From an uncultured Pseudoxanthomonas sp. (GTDB lineage: Bacteria > Pseudomonadota > Gammaproteobacteria > Xanthomonadales > Xanthomonadaceae): 64,000 nucleotides of DNA. Position 1 is the first letter of the stretch; every line of letters begins with the position of its first letter. The DNA is taken from positions 1 through 64,000 of the forward strand of contig NZ_CAMPJD010000019.1 of NCBI RefSeq assembly GCF_946886695.1, given 5' to 3'. The translations under genes were made by a program, and so were the position numbers. This document shows positions 1-9,548 of this stretch, one piece after another. Under the pieces are notes generated by a model. It was not told the DNA's origin. It saw only the letters and a program-made list of their open reading frames with translations, and did no database searches.

Positions 1-764
1 ACGATGCCCTTGCTGCCGATGCCGGCTTCGGTCAGGCCCAGGTGCAGGGCGAAGTCGGTACGGCTGGCCATGTCGCGGTAGACGGCGATCAATTCCTGCA
101 CGCCGCTGACCTTGGCCGACAGCACGATGCGGTCGCGCGGCAGGCCGATCTCGACGGCACGTTCGGCCGAATCCACCGCCGAGCGGATCAGCGCCTCGCG
201 CAGCACGCGGCCGGCATCCCATGGCGTCTCGCGCGTGTGGTTCTCGTCCATCAGCTGTGCGGCCAGCGCCTGGTCCAGCGAGCCCCAGTTCGCACCGATG
301 CGCACCGGCTTGCCGTAGCGGATGGCGAATTCGATCAGCTGCGCGAACTGGGTGTCGCGCTTCTTGCCGAACCCGACGTTGCCCGGATTGATGCGGTACT
401 TGGCCAGCGCCTCGGCACAGGCCGGTTCGCCCGCCAGCAGCTGATGGCCGTTGTAGTGGAAGTCGCCGATCAGCGGCACCGACACGCCCATCATCTCAAG
501 CTTGTCGCGGATGCGTGGGATGGCGGCGGCGGACTCGGGATTGTTGACGGTCAGCCGGACCATCTCCGAGCCGGCGCGCCAGAGTTCGGCCACCTGCTTC
601 ACGCTGCCGGCGATGTCGGCGGTGTCGGTATTGGTCATCGACTGCACCACCACCGGGCGACCGCCGCCGACGACGGCGTTGCCGATCTGGACAGCCTGGG
701 TGATGCGGCGCGGCCAGGGCGCGGCGTCGGTGGGGGGCGTGGGGCGGGTGACGGCGTCGTGCAT
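1..764 (-). CDS. ispG: 4-hydroxy-3-methylbut-2-enyl diphosphate synthase (flavodoxin/ferredoxin), 3' end outside window
   Basis: Partial gene: about 254 N-terminal residues are present and the rest lies beyond base 1. The enzyme performs the penultimate step of the non-mevalonate isoprenoid pathway, reducing methylerythritol cyclodiphosphate to HMBPP with a [4Fe-4S] cluster. The N-terminal half of the TIM barrel is recognisable by [30 protein letters not shown] and [10 protein letters not shown], all typical of GcpE/IspG. The cluster-binding cysteines are C-terminal and cannot be checked. The chosen ATG (764-762) opens [11 protein letters not shown], a usual-length leader. It is divergent from the RegB gene. 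Confidence 0.95.
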   Translation of the reverse strand, partial: MHDAVTRPTPPTDAAPWPRRITQAVQIGNAVVGGGRPVVVQSMTNTDTADIAGSVKQVAELWRAGSEMVRLTVNNPESAAAIPRIRDKLEMMGVSVPLIGDFHYNGHQLLAGEPACAEALAKYRINPGNVGFGKKRDTQFAQLIEFAIRYGKPVRIGANWGSLDQALAAQLMDENHTRETPWDAGRVLREALIRSAVDSAERAVEIGLPRDRIVLSAKVSGVQELIAVYRDMASRTDFALHLGLTEAGIGSKGI

Positions 765-847
765 GCCGGCATTGTAGCGTGGGCGCCCGGCCCGCCTGCG
801 ACGCCATGCCGCAGGCTGCCCGGACCCGCTTGCACTAGCATGTCGCC

Positions 848-2083
848 ATGCCGAATACCCTCTTCATCACCACGCCGTCGTTCCTGCGCACGCTGTGCAA
901 CCTGCGCTGGGTGGCCATCGTGGGCCAGGCGGTGACGGTGCTGGTGGCGCTGGGCCCGCTCGGCATCGCCCTGCCCCGCTGGCCGTTGTGGGGCGGCATC
1001 GGCGCGCTAGCGCTGTTCAACGTCTACGCCACGTGGCGCAGCCATCGCCCCGGCGAGGAGGCGCCGGCCGAGGCCTTCGCCCACATGCTGGTGGACGTGG
1101 CGGTGCTGTCCTGGCTCGTCGCCTGGAGTGGCGGCATCGGCAACCCGTTCAGCTCGATGTTCCTGCTGCTGATCGCCGTCTCCGCCCTGGCGCTGCCGTT
1201 GCGCTGGGTACTGGCCACCGGGGTGGCCTGCCTGCTCGGCTACATCCTGACGGCGGTGTTCGGACGTCCCCTGCCGCACCTGCATGGCAACAGCTTCAAC
1301 GTGCACCTGTGGGGCATGGCGGTGAACTTCGTGCTGTCGGCCGGTGTGGTGCTGTACTTCTCCACGCGGCTGGTGGCCGCGCTGCGCCTGCGCGAACAGG
1401 AACTGGCGCGCCTGCGCGAACGCTTCGCACGCAACGAGGGCATCGTGGCGCTGGCCACGCACGCGGCGGCGGTCGCGCACGAACTCAACACCCCGCTGGC
1501 GACCATGACGTTGCTGACGGAAGACATCCGCGAACACGCATCCGAGCCTGACATCCGCGAAGACGCCGGCACCATGCGCCAACTGATCGACCTGTGCCGC
1601 GACCGCGTGCGCGCGCTCGCCGCCTCGGCCGACATGGGCGTGCGCCAGCGCGTCGACCTGGACGAGGTCGCGCAGCGCTGGCAACTGGTCCGTCCCACGG
1701 TGGAACTGCAGCGCACCGGCGCGCTGCCGCCATGGCTGGCGACCGACGCCTCCACCGGGCACCTGCTGCAGGCGCTGCTGAACAATGCCGCCGACGCCAG
1801 CCGCCAGGCGGGTTCGCAGCGTGTGGACCTGGACCTGCGCTGCGAGGGCGACGAACTGGTGGGCACCGTGCGCGATTACGGCAACGGTTTCCACGAAGCG
1901 CTGCCGTTCCAGTCCGAACAACTCTTCCGCACCAGCAAGCCCGACGGCATGGGCGTGGGCCTGGCCCTGTCGCATGCCACCATCGAACGGCTGGGTGGGC
2001 GCATGACCATGCGCGCCGTGCCGCCGAAGGGCGTGCAGGTGCAGTTCCGCCTGCCGGTGGCGGCCCATGACGAAACTCCCTGA
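848..2083 (+). CDS. regB: Redox-sensing sensor histidine kinase, RegB/PrrB/ActS family
   Basis: 411 aa. The N-terminal half has about six hydrophobic helices (residues ~25-175) with the RegB heptapeptide GGxxNPF ([10 protein letters not shown]), known in the family as a quinone-sensing element. The H-box is [11 protein letters not shown] with phospho-acceptor His211. Cys250 (IDLCRDRV) lies 39 residues later, where RegB has its redox-active cysteine. N-, G- and F-type ATP-binding motifs follow ([24 protein letters not shown]). The partner regulator starts 13 bp downstream, so the two are almost certainly cotranscribed. Quinone and thiol sensing are inferred from family knowledge. Confidence 0.9.
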   Translation: MPNTLFITTPSFLRTLCNLRWVAIVGQAVTVLVALGPLGIALPRWPLWGGIGALALFNVYATWRSHRPGEEAPAEAFAHMLVDVAVLSWLVAWSGGIGNPFSSMFLLLIAVSALALPLRWVLATGVACLLGYILTAVFGRPLPHLHGNSFNVHLWGMAVNFVLSAGVVLYFSTRLVAALRLREQELARLRERFARNEGIVALATHAAAVAHELNTPLATMTLLTEDIREHASEPDIREDAGTMRQLIDLCRDRVRALAASADMGVRQRVDLDEVAQRWQLVRPTVELQRTGALPPWLATDASTGHLLQALLNNAADASRQAGSQRVDLDLRCEGDELVGTVRDYGNGFHEALPFQSEQLFRTSKPDGMGVGLALSHATIERLGGRMTMRAVPPKGVQVQFRLPVAAHDETP

Positions 2084-2096
2084 TGAGAGGCATCCG

Positions 2097-2648
2097 ATGA
2101 AAGGCCTGCTGGTCGACGACGACGAACTGTATGCACGCACGCTGCAGCGCAGCCTGGCGCGCAAGGGCATCGAGACCGAAATCGCACTGGATGCCGCGAG
2201 CGCGATTGCGCGGGCACGCGAGTATCAGCCCGACTTCGCCCTGGTCGACCTGAAGCTCGGCAGCGATTCCGGCCTGGCCCTGATCGAGCCATTGCGTGCG
2301 CTGCGCGCCGACATGCAGATCCTGCTGGTAACCGGCTACGCCAGCGTCGCCACCGCCGTGGAGTCGATCAAGCGCGGCGCGGACGATTACCTGCCCAAAC
2401 CGGCGACGGTGCCGACCATCCTGCGTGCACTGGGGCTGGAAGCGCCCGCCGCTGCGGAAGACGCCAGCGCCACCGACGACACCATGACGCCGCTCAGCCG
2501 GCTGGAGTGGGAACATATCCAGCAGGCTCTCGCCGAAACCGAAGGCAACATCTCCGCCGCCGCACGCCTGCTGGGCATGCACCGGCGATCGCTGCAGCGC
2601 AAGCTGGCGAAACGGCCGGGGCCCGAACGGCGCTGGATCGACGAGTAG
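2097..2648 (+). CDS. regA: Response regulator, RegA/PrrA/ActR family
   Basis: 183 aa. Receiver domain (residues 1-~115) with acidic pocket VDDDE, phosphorylated Asp51 in LVDLKLG, conserved Thr and Lys (LLVTGYAS, YLPKP). A linker leads to a C-terminal Fis-type helix-turn-helix (residues ~135-175, EGNISAAARLLGMHRRSLQRKL), as in RegA. An upstream in-frame ATG at 2067 overlaps regB; 2097 is preferred because it directly starts the receiver fold and follows a purine-rich GATGAGAGG. In relatives the pair controls respiratory and redox genes. The target genes here are unknown. Confidence 0.9.
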   Translation: MKGLLVDDDELYARTLQRSLARKGIETEIALDAASAIARAREYQPDFALVDLKLGSDSGLALIEPLRALRADMQILLVTGYASVATAVESIKRGADDYLPKPATVPTILRALGLEAPAAAEDASATDDTMTPLSRLEWEHIQQALAETEGNISAAARLLGMHRRSLQRKLAKRPGPERRWIDE

Positions 2649-2881
2649 CCGTCAGCGCGACGGCTCGCGGTCCGGGTCGACCGCGATGCCCGTCCCCATG
2701 CCTGCACACGGACCCGTCGCGCCCATCCCGGCGCCACCGGCCACACCACCAGTCCGTGGCGACCCTCGCCTTTCGCATCGTCACCCTTGCCTTGGACGCC
2801 AGCGGCCGCGCTGGTCCCTGGCGGGGAATCGGCAGCGACGACGCGATCGGTTCCAAGTCCAGCACGCGCAGGTCGCGCACG

Positions 2882-3364
2882 TCAGTGATGCGACGCTGCG
2901 CCCGACGCACCGAGCGGCCGGACCTCGAACGTGACGGGTACGCGTCCGGCACGTTCGAAGACCAACGTGGCGTCCACATGTTCGCCCGCCTGCAGTGGAC
3001 GCTGCGGCTGGATGAACATCAGGTGGTGACCACCCGGCTGCAGTTCGACCATGGCACCGCCAGGCAGCAGCAGGCCGTCGGCCAGTTCGCGCATGCGGGC
3101 CACGCCACCCTCGTCCCGCATCGCGTGGATCTCCACCCGCTGCGCCAATGCGCTTTCGACCGCGAGCAACCGGTCGTCCTCCGACGATGGATTCTGCAAG
3201 GTGAGGAAGCCGCCCGCGACTGGCGCACCGGGCGGTGTCTCGCGCAACCAGGGCGACGCCACGGAGATGCCGCCGGCATGTCCGCCGTCACCGGCAGCAC
3301 CTTGCGGCGTGGGCTGGCATGCCGCCAGCAGCAGGGCCAGCAGGCTGACAAGAGGAAGCTTCAT
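2882..3364 (-). CDS. PCu(A)C periplasmic copper chaperone, lipoprotein
   Basis: 160 aa. The N-terminus carries a lipobox (LLLAAC, Cys16), so the protein is probably anchored in a periplasm-facing membrane. The Cu(I)-binding pattern of the family, H(M)X10M ... HXM, is visible as His80/Met82, Met91 and HHLM (His113-Met116). Family members deliver copper to the CuA or CuB site of cytochrome oxidase. The start ATG overlaps the stop of the 51-aa upstream gene (ATGA), indicating translational coupling. It is the last gene of the five-gene minus-strand cluster. Confidence 0.9.
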   Translation of the reverse strand: MKLPLVSLLALLLAACQPTPQGAAGDGGHAGGISVASPWLRETPPGAPVAGGFLTLQNPSSEDDRLLAVESALAQRVEIHAMRDEGGVARMRELADGLLLPGGAMVELQPGGHHLMFIQPQRPLQAGEHVDATLVFERAGRVPVTFEVRPLGASGAASHH

Positions 3365-3516
3365 GTCGTCGTTTCCATATCGGATGCGGATGCAGGGGTG
3401 TCGAACAACGTCAGCGGGCGTGCGGCCACGGCCGTCCGTGCGAGCCATTGAAGGCCGAGCGCGGATGCCCACGCAATCAGCCAGAAGCCGACACCGAGGA
3501 AGAAGATGGTGCCCAT
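3361..3516 (-). CDS. Small single-pass membrane peptide in the copper locus
   Basis: 51 aa, no family recognised. Residues 2-24 form one strongly hydrophobic helix (GTIFFLGVGFWLIAWASALG) followed by a short polar tail. The start is supported by AGGAG six bases upstream and by the ATGA overlap of its stop with the PCuAC start. It lies 22 bp after the TonB-dependent receptor. A tail-anchored accessory to the receptor or chaperone is possible but this is only inferred from position. Confidence 0.7.
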   Translation of the reverse strand: MGTIFFLGVGFWLIAWASALGLQWLARTAVAARPLTLFDTPASASDMETTT

Positions 3517-3538
3517 GGGAATCTCCTGGTCGTCGCGC

Positions 3539-5740
3539 TCAGAAGGTCTTGCGCAACACGACTTCCCAGCTGCGCGGATCGCCGAGGTAGACCATCGTGC
3601 TGCCCAGCGCGTACACCACGTGGGTGCGGTCGCCGAGGTTGCGGCCACGAATGGCCAGCTCCGTGCTGGCGTTCCACTTGAAGCCCACGTGCGCGCCCCA
3701 GGTGGCGTAACCCGCCGTCGACAGGGTGTTGGCGGCGTTGGCGTAGCGCGAGGACACGCCCCGGGCGTCGACGCCGGCGGACCAGCGCGGTCCTAACGTG
3801 TAGTCCACCCACAGGTTGCCCACGCGCGACGGCGTATTGGTGGGCCGGTTGCCGGCGCGGGAAACCGGCACGCCGCCGACGTTCTCATGGAAGTCATCGA
3901 GCGTGGCGTCCACCCACGCCAGGTTGCCCTCCACCTTCAGCGCCTCCAGAGGGCGCCAACCGAACGTCGCTTCCACGCCGCGCGAAGACTGCTGGCCGAC
4001 CGGTAGCGTCTGCCCCGGATTGGCGGGATCGGTGATGGCGAGGTTCCGTCGCACGATGCGGTATGCGGCCAGCGTAGCGAAGTGGCGTGCATCCCGTGAC
4101 TGGAACTTGGCACCGATCTCGCCCTGCCGTCCCGTGGTCAGGTCGAAGTCGCGCAGCGTGGCGAAATTGGCCGTGCTGAGGATGCCGGCCGGCGGATCGG
4201 CCGCGGTGCTGTACTGCACGTAGACGCTCCCCTGCGGGGTGATGGCCCAGTTGAGCGCGGCGCGGCCCGTGGTTGGGGTGTACTTGCGCTCGAAACGCGC
4301 CGGATTGGTCGCCGACACGGCGCGATGATTGACCACGTCCAGCACGATGCGGTCATGGCGCAGTCCGGTCAGCAACGACAGCGACGGGGCCAGCTCGGTC
4401 ATGCTTTCCACGTACACCGCCTGCGTATGCAACCGGTTGGTACGGTCGGGCGTGTAGACGATCGCCGTACCGGGGACGTCGAGGAAGCGGCCCGGTGTCA
4501 CCGCGTCCAGTGGCACGGTATCCACCGTCGACGACAGCGACAGCGGGAAGCGCGTCTGCCGGTTGTAGCTGGCATCCAGGCCCGTCACCCATTGCGTCGG
4601 CAGGCCCAACAGCATGCCATCGTGGCTCCACTCCAGCCGGTTGCCGTAGACCTGCTGGTTGTGCCGTTGGAGCAGCGTGCCGGAGCGGATGACGCCATCG
4701 TTGTTGGCCGCCAGGCGGTAGCTCTCGACGTTGCGGTAATCGCGCAGTGCATCGTAGTGATAGACGGTGTTGCGCACGGTATCCCGCTCGCCCGGCGTCC
4801 ATTCCAGCAGCGAGCGCGCCCATCGTACGTCCTGCCCGTAGTAGCCATCCGCGACGTTGTAGTTGCGGCCGATGGTCTGCGGCAGCGCCGACAGGCGGCC
4901 GGTCGCCGGCTGGCGCACGGGCGTGCCCCAGTAGGGACGATGGCTGTCTTCCTGCTGGTATTCGATCGCCAGCGTGTGGCGCAGCGTGGGCGCCAACTGC
5001 ACCAGCCACGAGGCCGCGAGCGTCGATGCCTCGCGCTCCTGCCTGTCGATCCAGCTTTCGGCATCGCGCATGCTCGTATCCACGCGGATCGCCTGGCGCG
5101 CGTCTTCGTCGCCGACGCGCACGTTGGCGCCCATGGCCAGCGTGCCATCACGGAACGAACCCCACGAAGCCTGCATTCCCGCTTCGTCGCGATCCAGCCG
5201 CGCCAGCCGCGTGACGTAGTTGATCGTGCCGCCGACCGCACCGGCACCGTACAGGAAACTCGACGGACCGCCGATGGCTTCCACCCGCTCGTACTGCCAC
5301 GCATCGACCGGTCGCGCGGCGATGCTGGCGTACTGCACGTCGATGCCGTTGAACAGCTGGGTGATCTGGCTGCCGGAAAAGCCACGGTACGTCACCGCAT
5401 TGCCGTTGCCGGGCGGCGAGGCCACGGTCAGGCCCGGGATACCGGCCAGGGCTTCCTGCGTGGTGCGCACGCCGCGGGCGTCCAGCGTGTCGCGGTCGAT
5501 CACCGTGACGGACGCCGGCGTCTCCATGACGCTGAGTGAAAGCCGCGTGCCGGTGCCGGCGGCCTGTTCGAGGTGGGCCTTGTGGCCTTTGACTTCGACC
5601 GTATCGAGTTGGGTGGCGCGGGAACCATCGGGCAGCGCCACGCTGTCGGCTGCATGGGCGGACAAGGACATCGAGAGGGCCGCGGCGACGGCCACGGACA
5701 GGCGCGACGCACGCGGCGCCACGCAGGCAAAGAGGGACAT
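3539..5740 (-). CDS. TonB-dependent outer-membrane receptor, probable copper or metal-chelate importer
   Basis: 733 aa. A signal peptide ends near SLSAHA; the TonB-box-like TQLDTVEVKG follows. The plug domain (residues ~55-170) is clear from PASVTVIDRDTLDARG and the VEAIGGPSSFLYGAGAVGG signature; the rest is a 22-strand-type barrel ending in an aromatic residue (LRKTF), as outer-membrane insertion requires. GGAG five bases before the chosen ATG supports this start over the one 18 bases upstream. The family alone would suggest a siderophore receptor; copper is suggested by neighbours DUF2946 and PCuAC. The ligand is not provable from sequence. Confidence 0.85.
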   Translation of the reverse strand: MSLFACVAPRASRLSVAVAAALSMSLSAHAADSVALPDGSRATQLDTVEVKGHKAHLEQAAGTGTRLSLSVMETPASVTVIDRDTLDARGVRTTQEALAGIPGLTVASPPGNGNAVTYRGFSGSQITQLFNGIDVQYASIAARPVDAWQYERVEAIGGPSSFLYGAGAVGGTINYVTRLARLDRDEAGMQASWGSFRDGTLAMGANVRVGDEDARQAIRVDTSMRDAESWIDRQEREASTLAASWLVQLAPTLRHTLAIEYQQEDSHRPYWGTPVRQPATGRLSALPQTIGRNYNVADGYYGQDVRWARSLLEWTPGERDTVRNTVYHYDALRDYRNVESYRLAANNDGVIRSGTLLQRHNQQVYGNRLEWSHDGMLLGLPTQWVTGLDASYNRQTRFPLSLSSTVDTVPLDAVTPGRFLDVPGTAIVYTPDRTNRLHTQAVYVESMTELAPSLSLLTGLRHDRIVLDVVNHRAVSATNPARFERKYTPTTGRAALNWAITPQGSVYVQYSTAADPPAGILSTANFATLRDFDLTTGRQGEIGAKFQSRDARHFATLAAYRIVRRNLAITDPANPGQTLPVGQQSSRGVEATFGWRPLEALKVEGNLAWVDATLDDFHENVGGVPVSRAGNRPTNTPSRVGNLWVDYTLGPRWSAGVDARGVSSRYANAANTLSTAGYATWGAHVGFKWNASTELAIRGRNLGDRTHVVYALGSTMVYLGDPRSWEVVLRKTF

Positions 5741-5802
5741 GAAAACTCCAAAGCACAAGGACGCGGCGCGCGGGCCGCACGATCAACGGAAGGTCTTGTG
5801 GT

Positions 5803-6201
5803 TCAGAGCAGGATAGGCGGCCCTTGCCCGCCAAGGCCCCGCAGGCGCAGCCGCCTGGCGTGTGGAAGCGCTACAGCGCGTGTGATGACGTGCCCGGAGA
5901 GACGCGGGAACAGCAACGCGATGCAGAGCAGCAGCCACGGCAGCGCAGCGGCCAACGTGCAGTACGCGCAATCGGCGCCCATCGGCATGCCGGCAGGCGA
6001 TGGCGATTTTTCGACTGGAGATTCCGCGCGGGTGTCGACCCACTTGATGCCATCGATGGTGCACAGCTCGGTCCAGCCGGCCAGCACCTGCGGGCCGGCG
6101 CTGGCCACCCAACGCGTGACAGACGGCGCGAACGCCATCAGCAGCGCCGCCAGCAGGGCCAGCTGCAGCATCGGTCGGAGGAAGGCGGACGAGCGGATCA
6201 C
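5803..6201 (-). CDS. DUF2946 membrane protein
   Basis: 132 aa. An N-terminal hydrophobic helix (LQLALLAALLMAFAPSV), a periplasmic loop with ELCTIDGIKW and a CxxC pair (GADCAYCTLAA), and a second hydrophobic helix (LPWLLLCIALLFPRL) match the DUF2946 layout. The family is uncharacterised but recurs beside copper-related TonB receptors. The Cys residues could bind a metal (inference). It sits 62 bp upstream of the receptor on the same strand. Confidence 0.8.
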   Translation of the reverse strand: MIRSSAFLRPMLQLALLAALLMAFAPSVTRWVASAGPQVLAGWTELCTIDGIKWVDTRAESPVEKSPSPAGMPMGADCAYCTLAAALPWLLLCIALLFPRLSGHVITRAVALPHARRLRLRGLGGQGPPILL

Positions 6202-6265
6202 GGCGCGATTCTAAGCGGTCAGTTGCGCAGCGGGCAGATGCGACGAAGTGTCGCACCCGTGCGGA

Positions 6266-7546
6266 TCAGCGGAACACCACGCGCGCGCCCTGCAGTCGCG
6301 GCGCCTCAGCGGCGACGTCGGTCCACGCCAGCCATGCGGCATCGCCGTGCCATTGCAATCGGGGAATCCCGCTGGCACGGCCGCGTGCGGACAGGGCAGC
6401 GACTTCGACGCGTTGCGCGCGGCCCCATGCCTCGTCGTAACGGCCGAGCACCAGGCGCTGACGTTCGTCGGGCGACTGTTCCAGCCAGCTGGCCAGCAAG
6501 TGGCCGTCGCCGTGCGCCAACCCCAGCCGACCCAATACCTGCGCTCCCTTCGCCAGCGTCACCGGCGTTCCGAACGTATCGCCCGCATCGTCGGACCGTG
6601 CGGCGCGAAGCTCCGGCAGACCGTCCGCTTCCGTGTACCAGGCGACCCACACCACGGCACCGTCGGCCACCGTCACCGGCCCGTTCACCGGGCAGCCGGC
6701 GATCTGCCAGCCATCCGCATGCACATCGCGCGGCGGCGTCCAACGCTCGCCATCGAAACACACGATGCGCGTGTCGCGGATCTCGCCGTCACTCCGCCCG
6801 CGGTAGACGACCACCACGCCACGATCCGTCACGGCGGACGACGTGGTACAGCAATCGCAGGTCGACGTGTCCAATGGCCACTCTCCGCCCTGCCTCGCCT
6901 CGGCGCCGTAGAGCGCGGCGCGCAGCATCATCGGGGCGCCGCCGCCATGGTGGCCGTCGTCGTGGTGCGCATGCGCGCCATCGATGGCTTTCTGCCGGCT
7001 GTCCAGCCAGGCAATGCCGAGCCGATCGTGCGCCTGCGGCCAGAACGTCACGAAGCCATGGTCACCCGGCGTGCCGGGCGGATGCACCGACTGCGGTGCA
7101 CTCCAGGTCGCGCCGCCGTCGCCGGAACGGACCAGGTCGATGCCGTAGTCCATGCGCGAGGGACCCGTGCTGCGAAGCCAGTGCGCCCACAGCGAGCCGT
7201 CCGCCAGCGCATAGACATGCGGTGTATCGGCCCAGTTGACGAACCACTTCCTGCCTTCGGCGATCGTGCGCGGCGTCTCCCAGTCGCCTGTCTGCGTCGA
7301 CAGGCGACTGAAGCGCAGGCGATGTCCGGCGTCGCCCGTCGGTTCCAACCAGCTCAACAGCAACTGGCCGTCCGGCGTGGACACCAGATCGGGCTGCGCG
7401 GCCCCGGCGGGCGACGGCAGGCTGCGCGCCTCCACCAAGGGAGAACGGTTGACGGCGGCGGGCGCCGGCGCCTCCGCAGGCGAACACCCCGCGAGCGCGG
7501 CAACCAGCATCGGCAACACGGGACGGGACCAGCGGGACAGGCGCAT
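6266..7546 (-). CDS. BNR/sialidase-like beta-propeller lipoprotein with His-rich loop and CDCC motif
   Basis: 426 aa. A lipobox (LVAALAGC) follows a basic N-terminus, giving the start at 7546 over an upstream ATG at 7648. The body has sialidase-type bladed repeats ([44 protein letters not shown]). Two insertions are unlike enzymes of this fold: a histidine cluster [12 protein letters not shown] (about 6944-6981) and CDCC (6848-6859). Both look like soft-metal ligands. It is the first gene of the cluster leading to DUF2946, the TonB receptor and PCuAC. Sialidase activity is doubtful; copper capture at the membrane is inferred. Confidence 0.75.
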   Translation of the reverse strand: MRLSRWSRPVLPMLVAALAGCSPAEAPAPAAVNRSPLVEARSLPSPAGAAQPDLVSTPDGQLLLSWLEPTGDAGHRLRFSRLSTQTGDWETPRTIAEGRKWFVNWADTPHVYALADGSLWAHWLRSTGPSRMDYGIDLVRSGDGGATWSAPQSVHPPGTPGDHGFVTFWPQAHDRLGIAWLDSRQKAIDGAHAHHDDGHHGGGAPMMLRAALYGAEARQGGEWPLDTSTCDCCTTSSAVTDRGVVVVYRGRSDGEIRDTRIVCFDGERWTPPRDVHADGWQIAGCPVNGPVTVADGAVVWVAWYTEADGLPELRAARSDDAGDTFGTPVTLAKGAQVLGRLGLAHGDGHLLASWLEQSPDERQRLVLGRYDEAWGRAQRVEVAALSARGRASGIPRLQWHGDAAWLAWTDVAAEAPRLQGARVVFR

Positions 7547-7664
7547 GCGGACGACTCCGGCCATCGGGACCCCGGCATTCCACCACGGAACGCGAGCACC
7601 CGGCTGCGACCGCATGTCGCAGGCCTTCGCATCATCCGCCGTCGCCACCGTTTATCCTTGTCGC

Positions 7665-8996
7665 ATGACCGACACCGCGCGCGACATCCTCACGCCCACC
7701 CAGCTCAACACGCTGGCGCGCGACCTGCTGGAGGGCGCGTTTCCGCTGGTGTGGGTGGAAGGCGAACTGGGCAACGTCACCCGCCCTGCCTCCGGCCATC
7801 TGTACTTCACCCTGAAGGACGCGCGCGCGCAGGTGCGCTGCGCCATGTTCAAGCCCAAGAGCCAATGGCTGAAATTCGCCCCGCGCGAAGGCCTGCGCGT
7901 GCTGGCGCGCGGCCGGCTGACGCTGTATGAAGCGCGCGGCGACTACCAGTTGGTGATCGACAGCCTTGAGGAAGCCGGCGAAGGCGCGCTGCGGCGCGCG
8001 TTCGAAGAACTGAAGGCGAAGCTCACCGCAGAGGGCCTGTTCGACGACACCCGCAAGCGTCCCCTGCCCGCCCACGTGCGACGACTCGCCGTGCTCACTT
8101 CGCCCACCGGCGCGGCCGTGCGCGATGTCCTGAGCGTGCTGAAGCGCCGTTTCCCATTGTTGGAGGTGGACGTGCTGCCGGTGCAGGTGCAGGGCGAAAC
8201 GGCGGCTGCACAGATCGTCGACATGCTGCAGCGCGCCGCGCGCAGCGGCCGTTACGACGTGCTGCTGGTCGCCCGTGGCGGCGGCTCGCTGGAAGACCTC
8301 TGGGCGTTCAACGACGAACGCCTGGCGCGCGCCATCGCCGCCTCGCCGGTACCCGTCGTGTCCGCGATCGGCCACGAGACCGACTTCACCCTTGCCGATT
8401 TCGCCGCCGATCTACGCGCGCCGACGCCCTCCGTCGCGGCCGAGCTGCTGGTGCCTGACCGGCGCGACCTGCTGGCGCGCGTGCAGGCGCTGCAGCGCCG
8501 GCTCGCCACCACCCAGGCGCATCGGTTGCGCAACGCCATGCAGCGCGCCGACCGCGCCGCGCTGCGCCTCAATGCGCTGCGCCCCCAGGCGCGGTTGGAG
8601 ATGCTGCGGCGTCGCCAGGAAGACGCGGCACGTCGCCTGCATGCGCTGTGGCGCGACCAGCTGGCACGTCGCCAAGCCGCACTCCGCCATGCCGACGCCA
8701 TCCTGCGCGCCCATGCGCCCCAACGTCGCCTGGAACAACTGCGCGCGCGGCTTCTGACCCTTGCCCCGCGCCCCCAGGCCGCCGTCGCGCGCACGCTGCA
8801 ACGCGACGCCCTGCGCCTGCGCGGGCTCGCGCGCTCGCTGGAGGCCGTCAGCCCCCTCGCGACCGTTGCCCGCGGCTACGCCCTGGTAACCAAGGAGGAC
8901 GGCACGCTGGTGCGCTCGGTGGCGCAGGTGCAGCCTGGCGAGCGCGTCGATGCGCAGGTCGGCGATGGCCGCTTGAAGCTGCGCGCCGAATCGTAG
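7665..8996 (+). CDS. xseA: Exodeoxyribonuclease VII large subunit
   Basis: 443 aa, normal length. An OB-fold at residues ~10-105 ([36 protein letters not shown]) precedes the catalytic core ([53 protein letters not shown]) and a long Arg-rich helical region. With XseB it degrades single-stranded DNA to short oligonucleotides. The ATG at 7665 begins [11 protein letters not shown]; a far upstream in-frame start overlaps the opposite-strand lipoprotein and is rejected. Confidence 0.95.
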   Translation: MTDTARDILTPTQLNTLARDLLEGAFPLVWVEGELGNVTRPASGHLYFTLKDARAQVRCAMFKPKSQWLKFAPREGLRVLARGRLTLYEARGDYQLVIDSLEEAGEGALRRAFEELKAKLTAEGLFDDTRKRPLPAHVRRLAVLTSPTGAAVRDVLSVLKRRFPLLEVDVLPVQVQGETAAAQIVDMLQRAARSGRYDVLLVARGGGSLEDLWAFNDERLARAIAASPVPVVSAIGHETDFTLADFAADLRAPTPSVAAELLVPDRRDLLARVQALQRRLATTQAHRLRNAMQRADRAALRLNALRPQARLEMLRRRQEDAARRLHALWRDQLARRQAALRHADAILRAHAPQRRLEQLRARLLTLAPRPQAAVARTLQRDALRLRGLARSLEAVSPLATVARGYALVTKEDGTLVRSVAQVQPGERVDAQVGDGRLKLRAES

Positions 8997-9097
8997 CCTT
9001 GGTGCGGATATCGCACGCAGGCCACCAGAACATCTTCCATGACACCCCCTCTCATCGCGCGACCATCCTGTCGCGCGCGCCATATCAGGAGCACGAC

Positions 9098-9442
9098 ATG
9101 ATCACCCACGAACAACTGGTCGAGATGTTCGACAACATGGCCAAGGAGACGCCCTGGGACCTGCGCAAGCCGCTGGTATGGGGCTATTTCTTCACGCATG
9201 GCTCGCGTCCCACACTGGAAGCGGTCGTGCCGCTGCTGCAAGAGCAGGGTTATCGCGTGATCGCGCTGTACCTGGAAGACAAGGACAACCGCAAGGATCC
9301 GGACCTGTGGTGGCTGCATGTCGAGAAGACCGAAGTCCACACGCCCGACAGCCTTCATGAGCGCAACCAGGCGCTGTACCGCTTCGCCGAGGAGCACGGC
9401 CTGGATGCCTACGACGGCATGGATGTGGGCGCCATCGACTGA
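9098..9442 (+). CDS. RraB-family protein (ribonuclease E inhibitor type)
   Basis: 114 aa. The sequence shows the RraB fold markers WGYFFTHGSR, LEAVVPLLQEQGYRVI and DLWWLHVEKTEVHTPDSLHERN, with the acidic C-terminus DAYDGMDVGAID. In E. coli RraB binds RNase E and modulates its activity. AGGAG lies six bases before the ATG. It stands alone between xseA and the vWA gene. Family assignment is firm; inhibition of RNase E in this organism is inferred. Confidence 0.8.
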   Translation: MITHEQLVEMFDNMAKETPWDLRKPLVWGYFFTHGSRPTLEAVVPLLQEQGYRVIALYLEDKDNRKDPDLWWLHVEKTEVHTPDSLHERNQALYRFAEEHGLDAYDGMDVGAID

Positions 9443-9548
9443 CGCGACCCGGCCCCGTGCAGGGTCCGGATCCTGAGGTACCACCCCGCTCAACCCCGTT
9501 CACCGATCCCGCGCGTTCGACTCCCTGTCCCACACACGGAGTCACGCC

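Noticed and set aside
6266..7546. Annotation as a true sialidase
   Set aside because: Only the generic propeller repeats fit; the Arg triad of sialidases was not recognised and the context is metal transport.
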